The notes: generated by a model not told the origin, from the sequence alone. A stretch of 64,000 nucleotides of DNA from Candidatus Omnitrophota bacterium (GCA_041653595.1 JBAZFB010000002.1:1-64000), one strand, 5' to 3'; shown: positions 48,132-57,066, numbered from the stretch's first letter. A program made the numbers and translations.

Positions 48132-48852
48132 TTACGCTGTGGAGAAGGACAACAAACTTTTAATAGCGCTGATCTTCTCCGCCGTCATCCACATATTATT
48201 ATTGTGCAATTGGCCTGTCTACCGGAATTTCTTTACGGATAGGATGCGTTCCGGAGACGTCGAGGTGACGTATCTTAAGTCCAGGGAGCAGCCGGTAGTC
48301 ACGCAACAGCAGGCGCCGTCGAGAAAATCGGAACCTTTGCCCGAGCCGTCGCCGCCGCAAAAACTGGTCTCCGCGGAACTTCCGAAAGCGGCCCCGGAAG
48401 CGAAGAAGAGCGAACCCAAGGTCCTGAAGGGAGAACTTCCTTCCGCGCCGCCGAAAAAAAGCCCGGCGGCAGAGCAGGCCTCCAGGATCGTCATAAAACA
48501 ACCCCTCGTGCCGAAGATCGAGACGACCGCTTCTGTCGACGCGTCTGTTGAGGCGCGCGGGCTTAGCCTTATACCGCCTTCTTACTCGCAGGTCGTCAGG
48601 GACAGGATAATAGATAATATCGATACCAGGAGGACGGGAGGGGAGGGCGACGTATATGTGCGTTTTGTCATCACTTCTTCCGGGACGTTAAAAGAGATCA
48701 GCATAATCGATGAAAAATCCAGCGACGACGGGGTCCTGAGGGCGGCCGCTTTCCAGGCGGTCAAGGATTCCTCGCCTTTTCCCGTTTTCCCGGAAAACGT
48801 CCGGCTCCCGGAGGTGGTCTTCACCTGCCAGATCAGTTTTGCCCGCAAGTAA
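48121..48852 (+). CDS. tonB: TonB-family energy transducer
   Basis: A 243-residue protein with an N-terminal cytoplasmic stub, one transmembrane helix (about 14-32), a long proline/lysine/alanine-rich periplasmic spacer (about 55-130) and a C-terminal TonB domain (GDVYVRFVITSSGTLKEI). The GTG start overlaps the receptor gene by 11 bases. This looks like a dedicated TonB for the receptor. The partners ExbB and ExbD are not in this window. Confidence 0.87.
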   Translation: MNFDYAVEKDNKLLIALIFSAVIHILLLCNWPVYRNFFTDRMRSGDVEVTYLKSREQPVVTQQQAPSRKSEPLPEPSPPQKLVSAELPKAAPEAKKSEPKVLKGELPSAPPKKSPAAEQASRIVIKQPLVPKIETTASVDASVEARGLSLIPPSYSQVVRDRIIDNIDTRRTGGEGDVYVRFVITSSGTLKEISIIDEKSSDDGVLRAAAFQAVKDSSPFPVFPENVRLPEVVFTCQISFARK

Positions 48853-48863
48853 CCCAATTTTTC

Positions 48864-48892
48864 TTGACAACATTATAACCGTCTGTTATATT
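48864..48892 (+). promoter_or_regulatory. Promoter of rpsU
   Basis: A consensus TTGACA at 48864-48869 is followed after exactly 17 bases by TATATT at 48887-48892. It lies in the only gap after tonB and ahead of rpsU, so rpsU starts a new transcription unit. Confidence 0.75.
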
Positions 48893-48930
48893 GGAACTAA
48901 CGAAAATCCACAAGAAAGGGATGATAACTA

Positions 48931-49119
48931 ATGCCTATGGTAGAAGTCGGCCAAAACGAGCCTTTGGAAAAGGCCCTGAGGCGGCTTAAAAAGAAGATCG
49001 AAAGAGAAGGGATCTTAAAAGCTATAAGGGCGCGCAAACATTACGAGAAGCCAAGCGTCAAGAAGAAGAGAAAGCAGATGGAGGCGCTCAAGAATAAGAG
49101 AAAGAGATTCAGTTTTTAG
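48931..49119 (+). CDS. rpsU: 30S ribosomal protein S21
   Basis: A 62-residue, highly basic protein involved in mRNA base pairing at the 3' end of 16S rRNA. The EPLEKALRRLKKKIEREGIL and RKHYEKPSVKKKRK blocks match S21. It has its own promoter at 48864-48892 and a terminator-like hairpin follows at 49165-49196, so it is probably transcribed mostly on its own. Confidence 0.93.
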   Translation: MPMVEVGQNEPLEKALRRLKKKIEREGILKAIRARKHYEKPSVKKKRKQMEALKNKRKRFSF

Positions 49120-49141
49120 GCTCTTTTAAGAGCGTGACATC

Positions 49142-51796
49142 ATGAGAATTTTATATCTTTTCATACTGCTGTGTCTTATAGCCACAGCAGTTTTTATATT
49201 CCACCCGGCCGTCACTCCTCGGTACCAATACGAAGACTCGGTCCACAGCCATATCCTGGATAACGGGATGGCTGTCATAACCAAGAGCGCCCATAAGGTC
49301 CCTCTCGCGGCGGTCCGTCTTGTCATAAAAGCCGGCTCGGCGACCGAAGGCAAATTTTCCGGGAGCGGAATATCCCATTTCGTCGAGCATATGCTCTTCA
49401 AGGGGACAGCCGGCCTGCCGGTCGGCGAGATAGAAAGACGCATAAAATCCTTCGGCGGATATATAAACGCCCAGACCTCCCACGATACCACCGAAGTCTA
49501 CCTCATCGTCAAGAGCGAATACCTCGATAAAGCGCTTTCGCTCCTGTCTGATTTCGTATTTAACGCTTCTTTCGAAGAATCGGAGTTCGTAAAGGAGAAG
49601 GACGTGATCCTGAACGAGATAAGGATGGGCCGGGACGAACCGTCAAGAAGGGCCTCATACCTGTTATGGGAGGCCGCTTATCTCGTCCATCCATACAGGT
49701 ATCCGGTCATCGGATACGAGGACCTCTTCAGGCAGATAAGCAGGGAAGACCTCGTGGAATACCACAAGTCGAAATATACCCCGGACAATTGTGTCCTTTC
49801 CGTCGTCGGAGATATAGATGAAGCCGACGCCCTCCTGGCGTGCGAAAATACTTTAGGTAAGCTTCCGCGCAGGGCCGTCGCCGGACCGCTAAAGCCGGCC
49901 GAGCCCCTGCAGATGTCGGTCAGGAGGGCCGATGCGCAGATAGAAGGGCTTAAGCTCTCCTACCTCCTGATAGCTTTTCACACCACAAGCCTCGCCGATA
50001 AAGACTTGTATCCCCTGGACCTTTTGGCCGCCGCGCTGGGGCAGGGGGAAAGCTCAAGGTTATATAACATTCTCGTCAAAGAGAAGAAACTGGCATATGC
50101 GGTGTCGTCGTCTAATTATACGCCTTCCGACCCGGGGCTGTTCATAGTTTCCATGAGGCTTGAGGAGGGAAATATAGACGCCGCCTTGAAAGAGGTGCGC
50201 GCCGAAATAAAAAGGATAAAGGCGCATTCCCTGCGCGGCAGGGAGCTGGAAAAGGTCAAAAGGTCGGTCCTGACCGATTATATATACGGCAAGGAATCTA
50301 TCGGGGCGCAAGCGAATGATTACGCCTCGGGTTACGCCTCTACCGGGGACTATAATTTTTCACGGAAATATATAGACGGCCTGGGCGCAGTGAAGCCGGC
50401 CGGGATCTCGAAGGCGGCGGCGAAATATTTGAATGATGAGAATATGACTGTTGTCACTCTCGTCCCGAAGAAGGGCGCGCCTGTCTTGGAACCGGAGGCG
50501 GGGACGCCGAAGAAAGAATTCGATGTCCGTAAAGTCGTGCTGCAAAACGGCGCGGTCGTGCTTTTTGACGTCGACCGTTCACTTCCTGTCGTTTCGATGA
50601 GCGTCGTTTTTAAGGGTGGCGTGAGGGCCGAAGACGAGAAGACGAACGGGATATCGCGCCTATTCTCCGACGTCCTGGTGAAAGGCACGTCGTCGCGCTC
50701 GGCCGAATGGCTCTCCGAGACGACCGAGTCGCGCGGAATACTGTTCGGGGGTTTCAGCGGCAAGAATTCATTCGGCATATCGTTGAAATGCCTTAAAGAA
50801 GATTTCGGCCTTTCCCTTGATATCGTTTCGGATATCCTGAAGAACGCGGCTTTCCCGGAAAAAGAGCTGAAGATATCGAAAGAGCAGCAACTCGCCGCTG
50901 TAAGGTCGCGGGAGGACGATATCTTCGCCGTGGCCTCAAAGGAATTGATCAAGACGATATTCATATCCCATCCCTACGGGATGCCTGACCTGGGTGAAAA
51001 GGGATCAGTCTCGGCCCTGACCAGGGCAGACCTCCTGGATTATCACAAACGTTATATAGTTCCAGGGAACATGGTCGTTTCCGTATTCGGGGACATAGAC
51101 GCGGCGACGCAGAAGAGGGTAGAAGATGCATTCGGAAGCCTTAAAAAAACCGCCTTTAAAGATATAGTGACGATAAGCGAGCAGGAACAGCTGGCGCCGC
51201 GCAAGGACGTAAAAGAGATGAATAAGGAACAGGCGGTCCTTATGCTCGGCTACCCCGGCGTTGACGTCAAGAACCCGGACAGGTATGCCCTGGACGTGAT
51301 AAATTCGATACTTAGCCGCGAAGGCGGAAGGCTTTATAGGGACATAAGGGAGAAGCTCGGGCTCTCGTATACGCTGGGTTCTTTCTCCGTATTCGGGCTC
51401 GACCCGGGTTACAACGCGTTTTATGTGGCGACCACCCCTAAAAATATCCCGGACGCCAGGAACATAATATTAGGCCATATCAGGTCCCTGAAGGCCGAGG
51501 GGCCGACCCAGGAGGAGATGGAGCTCGCGAAGAGCGACCTCCTTGGCGGGTATTTCCGTGGGATCGAGGTCAATTCCGACGTCGCCCTTAAGGCCGCGTT
51601 GGATGAACTTTACGGCATAGGTTACGACGACGTTTTCAAATATCCCGAAATGATAAAAGCGGTGGACGCGCAGGAAGTCATGAGGGTCGCTAAGCGGTAT
51701 TTTATCGATTCCAGGCTCAATGAAGTGATGATCCTTCCCGTTGCCGGACCGGCGAAAGCCAAAAGTCAGCCGTTAAGCGGGGCCGGGGTAAGATAA
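49142..51796 (+). CDS. M16-family zinc peptidase, two fused M16 units
   Basis: An 884-residue protein with an N-terminal hydrophobic segment (4-20), so it is exported or membrane-anchored. The first M16 unit carries the inverted zinc motif H79-x2-E82-H83 and a downstream glutamate E159 at the usual distance. After about residue 460 a second M16 unit starts (VVLQNGAVVLFDV), which lacks an HxxEH motif and is likely the inactive partner half. Fused M16B pairs of this size are known in Gram-negative periplasms. The start codon is followed within 25 bases by a strong terminator-like hairpin. Confidence 0.87.
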   Translation: MRILYLFILLCLIATAVFIFHPAVTPRYQYEDSVHSHILDNGMAVITKSAHKVPLAAVRLVIKAGSATEGKFSGSGISHFVEHMLFKGTAGLPVGEIERRIKSFGGYINAQTSHDTTEVYLIVKSEYLDKALSLLSDFVFNASFEESEFVKEKDVILNEIRMGRDEPSRRASYLLWEAAYLVHPYRYPVIGYEDLFRQISREDLVEYHKSKYTPDNCVLSVVGDIDEADALLACENTLGKLPRRAVAGPLKPAEPLQMSVRRADAQIEGLKLSYLLIAFHTTSLADKDLYPLDLLAAALGQGESSRLYNILVKEKKLAYAVSSSNYTPSDPGLFIVSMRLEEGNIDAALKEVRAEIKRIKAHSLRGRELEKVKRSVLTDYIYGKESIGAQANDYASGYASTGDYNFSRKYIDGLGAVKPAGISKAAAKYLNDENMTVVTLVPKKGAPVLEPEAGTPKKEFDVRKVVLQNGAVVLFDVDRSLPVVSMSVVFKGGVRAEDEKTNGISRLFSDVLVKGTSSRSAEWLSETTESRGILFGGFSGKNSFGISLKCLKEDFGLSLDIVSDILKNAAFPEKELKISKEQQLAAVRSREDDIFAVASKELIKTIFISHPYGMPDLGEKGSVSALTRADLLDYHKRYIVPGNMVVSVFGDIDAATQKRVEDAFGSLKKTAFKDIVTISEQEQLAPRKDVKEMNKEQAVLMLGYPGVDVKNPDRYALDVINSILSREGGRLYRDIREKLGLSYTLGSFSVFGLDPGYNAFYVATTPKNIPDARNIILGHIRSLKAEGPTQEEMELAKSDLLGGYFRGIEVNSDVALKAALDELYGIGYDDVFKYPEMIKAVDAQEVMRVAKRYFIDSRLNEVMILPVAGPAKAKSQPLSGAGVR
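49165..49196 (+). terminator. Terminator-like hairpin inside the M16 signal-sequence region
   Basis: ACTGCTGTG at 49165-49173 pairs perfectly with CACAGCAGT at 49183-49191 around a nine-base loop, and is followed by TTTT-ATATT. By shape it is the best Rho-independent terminator between rpsU and the downstream genes. It lies 46 bases after the rpsU stop but within the first codons of the M16 gene, where it encodes part of the hydrophobic segment. Confidence 0.6.
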
Positions 51797-51797
51797 G

Positions 51798-52601
51798 ATG
51801 ATCAGAAATCCTGCCGTATCCGGTCAGTTCTACCCGGGCACAAAGGCGGGCCTCAGCGAAGAGATAGAAAAATACATAATCAGGGACGCCGGAAAGATAA
51901 AGGCGATCGGCGTCGTCTCTCCCCACGCGGGATATATGTATTCGGGAGCGGTTGCCGGGGCGACATTATCGTCGGTGGAATTGGCCGGGACGTGTGTTGT
52001 GATGGGCCCTAACCATACCGGCAGAGGAAGGCCTTTCTCTATAATGACTGAAGGCGTATGGAAGCTGCCTTCCGGGGATTGCGAGATAGATGAAATTCTC
52101 GCCAAGGCCATCCTGTCGAATTCAAGGCATCTGGAAGAAGATGAGGATGCCCACAGGGACGAGCATTCGGTAGAGGTCCAGATACCGTTTTTGCAGGCCC
52201 TTAAAGAGGATGTGAAAATAGTCCCGCTTGTGCTGGCCGATGCCGGGCTTGAGGTCTACAGGGATATCGGCCGGGCCGTCGCGGTATCGATAAAAAAGAG
52301 CGGCCGTCCGGCGACTGTCATCGCGAGCTCGGACATGACCCATTACGAACCGCTCGAGGCCGCAAAAGAGAAAGACAGCAAGGCGATCGAGGCGATCATC
52401 GCCCTCGACGAAGAGGCGCTCGTCGGAGCGATAAGGAGATACCGCATCTCGATGTGCGGTTACGCCCCGGTCTGCGTCATGCTCGCGGCCGCGAAGGAGT
52501 TGGGCGCGAAGAAGGCCAAACTCATCAAATACCAGACCAGCGGGGAAGCCTCCGGAGATTATGAAGCCGTCGTAGGCTACGGCGGGATAATCGTCTATTA
52601 A
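51798..52601 (+). CDS. MEMO1 family protein (AmmeMemoRadiSam system protein B)
   Basis: A 267-residue protein of the MEMO1 family, related in fold to non-haem iron dioxygenases. The RNPAVSGQFYPG start, SPHAGYMYSG, GPNHTGRG and SSDMTHYEP blocks match the family, with histidines that could bind a metal. In many microbes it is found with an AMMECR1 protein and a radical SAM protein; neither is present here. The biochemical role is not established. One base separates it from the M16 gene. Confidence 0.88.
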   Translation: MIRNPAVSGQFYPGTKAGLSEEIEKYIIRDAGKIKAIGVVSPHAGYMYSGAVAGATLSSVELAGTCVVMGPNHTGRGRPFSIMTEGVWKLPSGDCEIDEILAKAILSNSRHLEEDEDAHRDEHSVEVQIPFLQALKEDVKIVPLVLADAGLEVYRDIGRAVAVSIKKSGRPATVIASSDMTHYEPLEAAKEKDSKAIEAIIALDEEALVGAIRRYRISMCGYAPVCVMLAAAKELGAKKAKLIKYQTSGEASGDYEAVVGYGGIIVY

Positions 52602-52641
52602 CCGTTGAAGAGCGTTTAAAATAGGAGTAATATAGGCCGTT

Positions 52642-52923
52642 ATGGAATCCCAGAACAAGATGGGCAGCGCAGGACCCGGATACGAACCGAGCTTCAACAT
52701 ATTTTTGACCAGCCTCGGGATGCAAGCGATGATATTCCTCGGTGAGATGCCCAACCCGGTCAATAATGAGACCAAGGTAGAGCTCGAGCGGGCGAAATAT
52801 ATGATAGATACCATCGCGATGATAAAAGAAAAGACCCAGGGCAACCTCTCCGTCGAGGAACAGAAACTTATAGACGATATACTCTACGGGTTAAGGCTTA
52901 AATACGCGGAGAAGAGCAAGTGA
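52642..52923 (+). CDS. DUF1844 protein
   Basis: A 93-residue soluble protein with the pattern of DUF1844: FNIFLTSLGMQAMIFLGEMPNP, then a helical KYMIDTIAMIKEKTQGNLSVEEQ and a final LRLKYAEK helix. No function is known. It overlaps rmuC by four bases, which suggests co-translation. Confidence 0.8.
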   Translation: MESQNKMGSAGPGYEPSFNIFLTSLGMQAMIFLGEMPNPVNNETKVELERAKYMIDTIAMIKEKTQGNLSVEEQKLIDDILYGLRLKYAEKSK

Positions 52924-53855
52924 CGTTGACGGTCCTCATCATAATATTTTCGGCGATCGCTTTGGCGTCTATGGTGATATCCCTATATCTTTTTACGAAA
53001 CTGCGCCATCTCCCTAAAGATATATCCGCCGGCGTGACCGGCGCGATGCAGGCCACTACCGGCGCGATAGGAGATATGAACAGGAGCCTCGGCGAGATAA
53101 AGACCAGGGGAGAGCGCCTCGAGGAGTTCGGGAAGGCGATAAACGAAATAGGCAGCCTGCTCAAGCCTCCGCAGATGCGCGGTATGACAGGCGAGGTGCT
53201 CCTTGAGAAGATGCTCTCGGACATGCTCCCGTCCGGAAATTACCAGATGAAATATTCGTTCCGGTCCGGCGACCAGGTCGACGCGATCATAAAATTCCGC
53301 GAGTTCATCCTTCCCATCGACTCGAAGTTCCCGCTGGACAGCTTCAGGCGGATGCTCGAATGCGAGTCCGAGGACGATAAGCGCAGGTGTTTCAGGGAAT
53401 TCGTCCAGGCCGTCAAGAAGCAGGTGGACAATATAGCGAGAAAATATATCGCGCCGAACGAGAAGACCTTCGAATTCGCGCTCATGTATGTCCCGTCGGA
53501 GAGCGTATATTACGAGGCGATAGTGCGGGACAAGCAATTCGGGGAGGAGACATCACTCCTCTCGTACGCGACCAAGAACAGGGTATATATAGTCTCGCCG
53601 TCCACGCTCTACCCGTATATCTCGACGATAGTCCACGGCCTGAAGGCGTTCAAGATAGAGGAGAACGCCAAGCAGATCCTCGAGAGGATAGGCTCGCTCA
53701 GGAAGGATTTCGAGGATTTCAAGACGGTATTCGATATAGTAGGCGCGCATTTGAGCGACGCCCATAAGAAGTATATGTCCGACGCGGCGCACAAATTAGC
53801 CAAGGTCGAAGCGGACCTCTCGTCGCTCGAGCTGAGGCATAATGATGAAAAATAA
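52920..53855 (+). CDS. rmuC: DNA recombination protein RmuC
   Basis: A 311-residue RmuC-family protein. An N-terminal transmembrane segment (about 2-22) is followed by a short linker and then the RmuC core with a nuclease-like fold: GEVLLEKMLSDMLP, VDAIIKFREFILPIDSKFPLD and ALMYVPSESVYYEA. It lacks most of the long coiled coil of the E. coli protein. RmuC limits recombination at inverted repeats in E. coli. The GTG start overlaps the DUF1844 gene. Confidence 0.9.
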   Translation: MTLTVLIIIFSAIALASMVISLYLFTKLRHLPKDISAGVTGAMQATTGAIGDMNRSLGEIKTRGERLEEFGKAINEIGSLLKPPQMRGMTGEVLLEKMLSDMLPSGNYQMKYSFRSGDQVDAIIKFREFILPIDSKFPLDSFRRMLECESEDDKRRCFREFVQAVKKQVDNIARKYIAPNEKTFEFALMYVPSESVYYEAIVRDKQFGEETSLLSYATKNRVYIVSPSTLYPYISTIVHGLKAFKIEENAKQILERIGSLRKDFEDFKTVFDIVGAHLSDAHKKYMSDAAHKLAKVEADLSSLELRHNDEK

Positions 53856-54816
53856 GTTATCCATCCTCCTCAGGGCGTCCGTAAGCCTGGTCCTGGTCGG
53901 CGTCCTGGTCTGGGTCTTCAGGAAAGACATACCCGGCATATACGCCGTTTTGAAGAGCGTAAGCCCTTATTATTACCTGGCGGCGGTATTATTCAATATA
54001 GCCGCCGTGGTGGTGGTCTCGGAAAGGCTTCGCATAATCCTCGGCGTGCAAAAGCTTAAACTCAGCCTGGGCGAGGCGGTATATCTTAGCTTTATAGGGA
54101 ACTTTTTCAACAATTTCCTTCCCACGTCGATAGGGGGGGATCTCGTCAAGGCCTATTACGCCACAAAGAAGAGCGAGAGGAAGCTCGAATCTTTTTCCGC
54201 GGTCTTCTTCGACAGGTTCTTCGGCTTCTTGTCGATCGGGCTGCTGGCTTTTCTCGGCGTCCTGCTCATGAACGGCCGTATCAAGGACCCACAGATCTTT
54301 TGGGGCTGCCTGGTCTTTTCGGTGGTCGTGCTGGTGACCTTCATCCTCTTCCTTAATAAATCTATAACTAAGGCCATATTCTCCAGGCTGCTGCATTTTC
54401 CCGCCTTCCAGAAAGATTCGAAATTGCGCAAATTATACAACGCCCTCAATGCCTATAAGGAGCATAAGTTCATCATCGCGAAAGTCGTCCTGATATCCCT
54501 GGCGGCGCAAGTCCTCTCCGTAGTATTATTATATTGTATAGTCAGGGGCATCTCCCAGGACATAGCCTTCCTTAACCTTCTTTTGGTGATGCCGCTCGTT
54601 TCGGTCGCCTCGATGATACCTTCGATAAACGGCCTGGGGGTAAGGGAAGGCGCCTTTGTCATCTTTTTGGGTGAGTTTATAAGCAAAGAGAGCGCGGCGG
54701 CGGTTTCAGTATTGTATTTAGGGATCATCCTGATAACGAGTTTTATAGGAGGAGTACTCTACCTTTTTTCAGGGAAGCTTTATAAAGTACCGATAAAGAT
54801 AAAGGAGTTCGTTTGA
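53842..54816 (+). CDS. Flippase-like membrane protein (UPF0104/lysylphosphatidylglycerol synthase TM family)
   Basis: A 324-residue polytopic protein with about eight hydrophobic segments. The FIGNFFNNFLPTSIGGDLVKAYY motif and the later SMIPSINGLGVREGAFV motif are the two signatures of this family, which includes the membrane part of MprF and the AglD-type proteins. It probably moves or modifies a lipid. Start could be 53842 or 53845 (ATGATG). It overlaps the next gene by one base. Confidence 0.82.
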   Translation: MMKNKLSILLRASVSLVLVGVLVWVFRKDIPGIYAVLKSVSPYYYLAAVLFNIAAVVVVSERLRIILGVQKLKLSLGEAVYLSFIGNFFNNFLPTSIGGDLVKAYYATKKSERKLESFSAVFFDRFFGFLSIGLLAFLGVLLMNGRIKDPQIFWGCLVFSVVVLVTFILFLNKSITKAIFSRLLHFPAFQKDSKLRKLYNALNAYKEHKFIIAKVVLISLAAQVLSVVLLYCIVRGISQDIAFLNLLLVMPLVSVASMIPSINGLGVREGAFVIFLGEFISKESAAAVSVLYLGIILITSFIGGVLYLFSGKLYKVPIKIKEFV

Positions 54817-54980
54817 TGGACGAAAAACTTATTAAGATCCTCGCGTGCCCTAAGTGTAAGTCCGGCGTGGAATTCAGGGATGATAAGATAATTTGCAAAA
54901 ATCCCGAATGTGGGTTAAAATATCCTGTGAAAGACGGGATCCCTGTGATGCTGATCGAGGAGGCCGAAAAGCAAAGATGA
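54816..54980 (+). CDS. Trm112-like small zinc-binding protein
   Basis: A 54-residue protein with C11-x2-C14 and C27-x4-C32, then [11 protein letters not shown]. This is the Trm112/YcaR (UPF0434) pattern. In eukaryotes Trm112 activates methyltransferases; in bacteria the role is poorly known. TGATG overlap with the flippase-like gene and ATGA overlap with aroQ fix both ends. Confidence 0.85.
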   Translation: MDEKLIKILACPKCKSGVEFRDDKIICKNPECGLKYPVKDGIPVMLIEEAEKQR

Positions 54981-55420
54981 AGAAAATACTCGTAATACAT
55001 GGTCCTAACCTTGACCTGCTCGGACAACGCGAGCCCGGAGTATACGGGAAGGTCACTCTCAAGCAGATAGACGGGGAATTACGGAAGATCGCGAAATCCG
55101 AGAAGGTCGCCCTTGAGACATTCCAGTCCAACCACGAAGGCGAGATAGTAGAGAAGATAGGGAAGGCGAAGGGTAAATTCGACTGCATACTTATAAATCC
55201 CGCCGCTTACACCCATACCTCGGTCGCGATAAGGGACGCGATCTCCGCGGTCTCGATACCTGTGGTGGAAGTCCACCTTTCGAACATCTACGCCCGGGAA
55301 GAGTTCCGGCATACCTCGCTTATATCCCCAGTCGCCGTAGGCCAGGTCAGCGGTTTCGGCCTCGACAGCTACAGGCTCGGCCTTAAAGCCGCGATAGAGA
55401 TAGCCAAGAAAAAGAAATAA
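54977..55420 (+). CDS. aroQ: 3-dehydroquinate dehydratase, type II
   Basis: A 147-residue dodecameric-type dehydratase of the shikimate pathway. The [18 protein letters not shown] start carries the catalytic arginine and tyrosine, and the [18 protein letters not shown] segment carries the substrate-binding histidine and arginine. The start at 54977 overlaps the Trm112-like gene; an earlier ATG at 54893 would lie inside it. Confidence 0.96.
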   Translation: MKKILVIHGPNLDLLGQREPGVYGKVTLKQIDGELRKIAKSEKVALETFQSNHEGEIVEKIGKAKGKFDCILINPAAYTHTSVAIRDAISAVSIPVVEVHLSNIYAREEFRHTSLISPVAVGQVSGFGLDSYRLGLKAAIEIAKKKK

Positions 55421-55432
55421 CAAGGACCCGAC

Positions 55433-56503
55433 TTGACCCCATATCATAAGCGCCAAAAAAAGTTGTCCGCCATTTTGCGCCGCCAGGCCATAGACTCGTT
55501 TTTTGTCAGCAAGCCGGAGAATGTCCGCTACCTGAGCGGATACGGCGGCGACGATGCCTACCTTTTGTTCGCAAAGTCCAAAAAGTACTTCATTACCGAT
55601 TCGCGATACTACCTGCAGGCAAAAAAGGATGTGAAAGGTTTTAGGATAATCATCGCTAAAGTGCCGGTCTCCCAGCTCCTGGCGGAGATCTCGGCAAAGT
55701 CAAAGGCCGGGAAGACGGCTTTTGAAGCGGGACAACTGCCTTATGCGGCCTATAAACGTATAGCCGGGAAACTTGCGGAGAAGGGGATAGGATTCCTGCC
55801 GCTCGAAGGCGCGGTAGAGGGATTAAGGCAGGTGAAAGACGCGCCGGAGATAGCCCTTATCAGGGATTCGATAGCCATACTAGAGAACGCGGTCCTGTAT
55901 TTCGAGTCTATCCTGAAGCCGGGACTAAGCGAGAATGACCTCGCTTCCAAGACAGAGTATTTCATCAGGGCCGCGAGCGGGGAGTGGGCCTCTTTTGAGA
56001 TAATAGTCGCCTCGGGCAAGAACAGCGCGTTCCCCCACGCCAGGCCGAGCGACCGTATAATAAAGCCTAACGATATGGTTTTATTGGACTTAGGTGTGAG
56101 CTATGAAGGCTACAAATCCGACTTGACACGGGTATTCTTTTTGGGTAAAATTAATACCAAGCAGAAGAAGATTTACGGCATAGTAAAAGAGGCGCAGAGA
56201 CGCTCAGTCAAGGCTATCAAGCCCGGCGCGAAGATATCTGAGATAGATGGAATTGCGCGGGGCTTTATTAACGCTAAGGGATTCGGAAGCGGATTCGGCC
56301 ATGCCCTTGGCCACGGCATAGGGCTTGAGGTCCACGAGAGCCCGTCCGTCTCCAGCAGGAACCACGCAGAGATCAAACCGGGAATGGTATTCACAATAGA
56401 GCCAGCCATCTACCTGCCTGATTGGGGCGGTATACGGATAGAGGATATGGTACTGGTCACAAAGAAAGGGTGCGAGGTATTGACAGATGATATCGACAAG
56501 TGA
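55433..56503 (+). CDS. Xaa-Pro peptidase (M24B family)
   Basis: A 356-residue metallopeptidase. An N-terminal creatinase-type domain (about 1-125) is followed by the pita-bread catalytic domain with VLLDLGVSYEGYKSDLTRVF (two aspartates), GFGHALGHGIGLEVHE (histidine) and FTIEPAIYLPDWGGIRIED (glutamates). It would cleave X-Pro dipeptides or N-terminal X-Pro. The start is TTG at 55433. Position just ahead of efp is common in bacteria. It overlaps efp by 17 bases. Confidence 0.9.
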   Translation: MTPYHKRQKKLSAILRRQAIDSFFVSKPENVRYLSGYGGDDAYLLFAKSKKYFITDSRYYLQAKKDVKGFRIIIAKVPVSQLLAEISAKSKAGKTAFEAGQLPYAAYKRIAGKLAEKGIGFLPLEGAVEGLRQVKDAPEIALIRDSIAILENAVLYFESILKPGLSENDLASKTEYFIRAASGEWASFEIIVASGKNSAFPHARPSDRIIKPNDMVLLDLGVSYEGYKSDLTRVFFLGKINTKQKKIYGIVKEAQRRSVKAIKPGAKISEIDGIARGFINAKGFGSGFGHALGHGIGLEVHESPSVSSRNHAEIKPGMVFTIEPAIYLPDWGGIRIEDMVLVTKKGCEVLTDDIDK

Positions 56504-57047
56504 TATTAAAAACGGCTTAACGGTCAAAATAGACGGAGAAATTTTTCAAGTCATAGAGTTCCAGCACGTGAAACCCGGCAAGGGCGGAGCTTTTGTAAAA
56601 ACGAAGTTGCGCAGCTTGTCTTCCGGAAATGTCCTGCCCAGGACGTTCCGTTCGGGTGATAAGCTCGAGGACGCGTTCATCGAATATAAAAAACTCCAGT
56701 TCAGCTACGTCGCCGGCGATGAGTACCACTTCATGGAAGAAAAGACCTTTGAGCAGTTCCAGATGACCTCCAAACAGCTGGGCGACGTCACCCATTACCT
56801 GAAAGAGAACATGGTGGTCAACGCATCTTTCTACGAAGGTAAGTTGATGAGCGTAGAAGCCCCCATGTTCGTCGAGCTGGCCGTAGTGGAAGCCGATCCC
56901 GGCCTCAAGGGAGATACGGCCAAGAGCGGCACAAAAGCGGTAAAACTCGAGACCGGGTATTCCATACAAGTCCCGTTATTCGTAAATACAGGCGACGTCC
57001 TAAAGATAGATACCCGCACAGGCGATTACGTCGAGAGAGCCAAATAA
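56487..57047 (+). CDS. efp: Elongation factor P
   Basis: A 186-residue EF-P that relieves stalling at polyproline. The tip loop KPGKGGAF places a lysine, K32, where E. coli has its modified K34. No epmA or epmB gene is visible nearby, so the modification state is unknown. The three-domain length is normal. accB and accC follow, a common bacterial order. Confidence 0.96.
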   Translation: MISTSDIKNGLTVKIDGEIFQVIEFQHVKPGKGGAFVKTKLRSLSSGNVLPRTFRSGDKLEDAFIEYKKLQFSYVAGDEYHFMEEKTFEQFQMTSKQLGDVTHYLKENMVVNASFYEGKLMSVEAPMFVELAVVEADPGLKGDTAKSGTKAVKLETGYSIQVPLFVNTGDVLKIDTRTGDYVERAK

Positions 57048-57066
57048 AAGCCCAAAGGGGGATAAG

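Noticed and set aside
49120..49133. GCTCTT/AAGAGC hairpin right after rpsU as the terminator
   Set aside because: It has almost no loop and no T-tract; the hairpin at 49165-49196 is much better.
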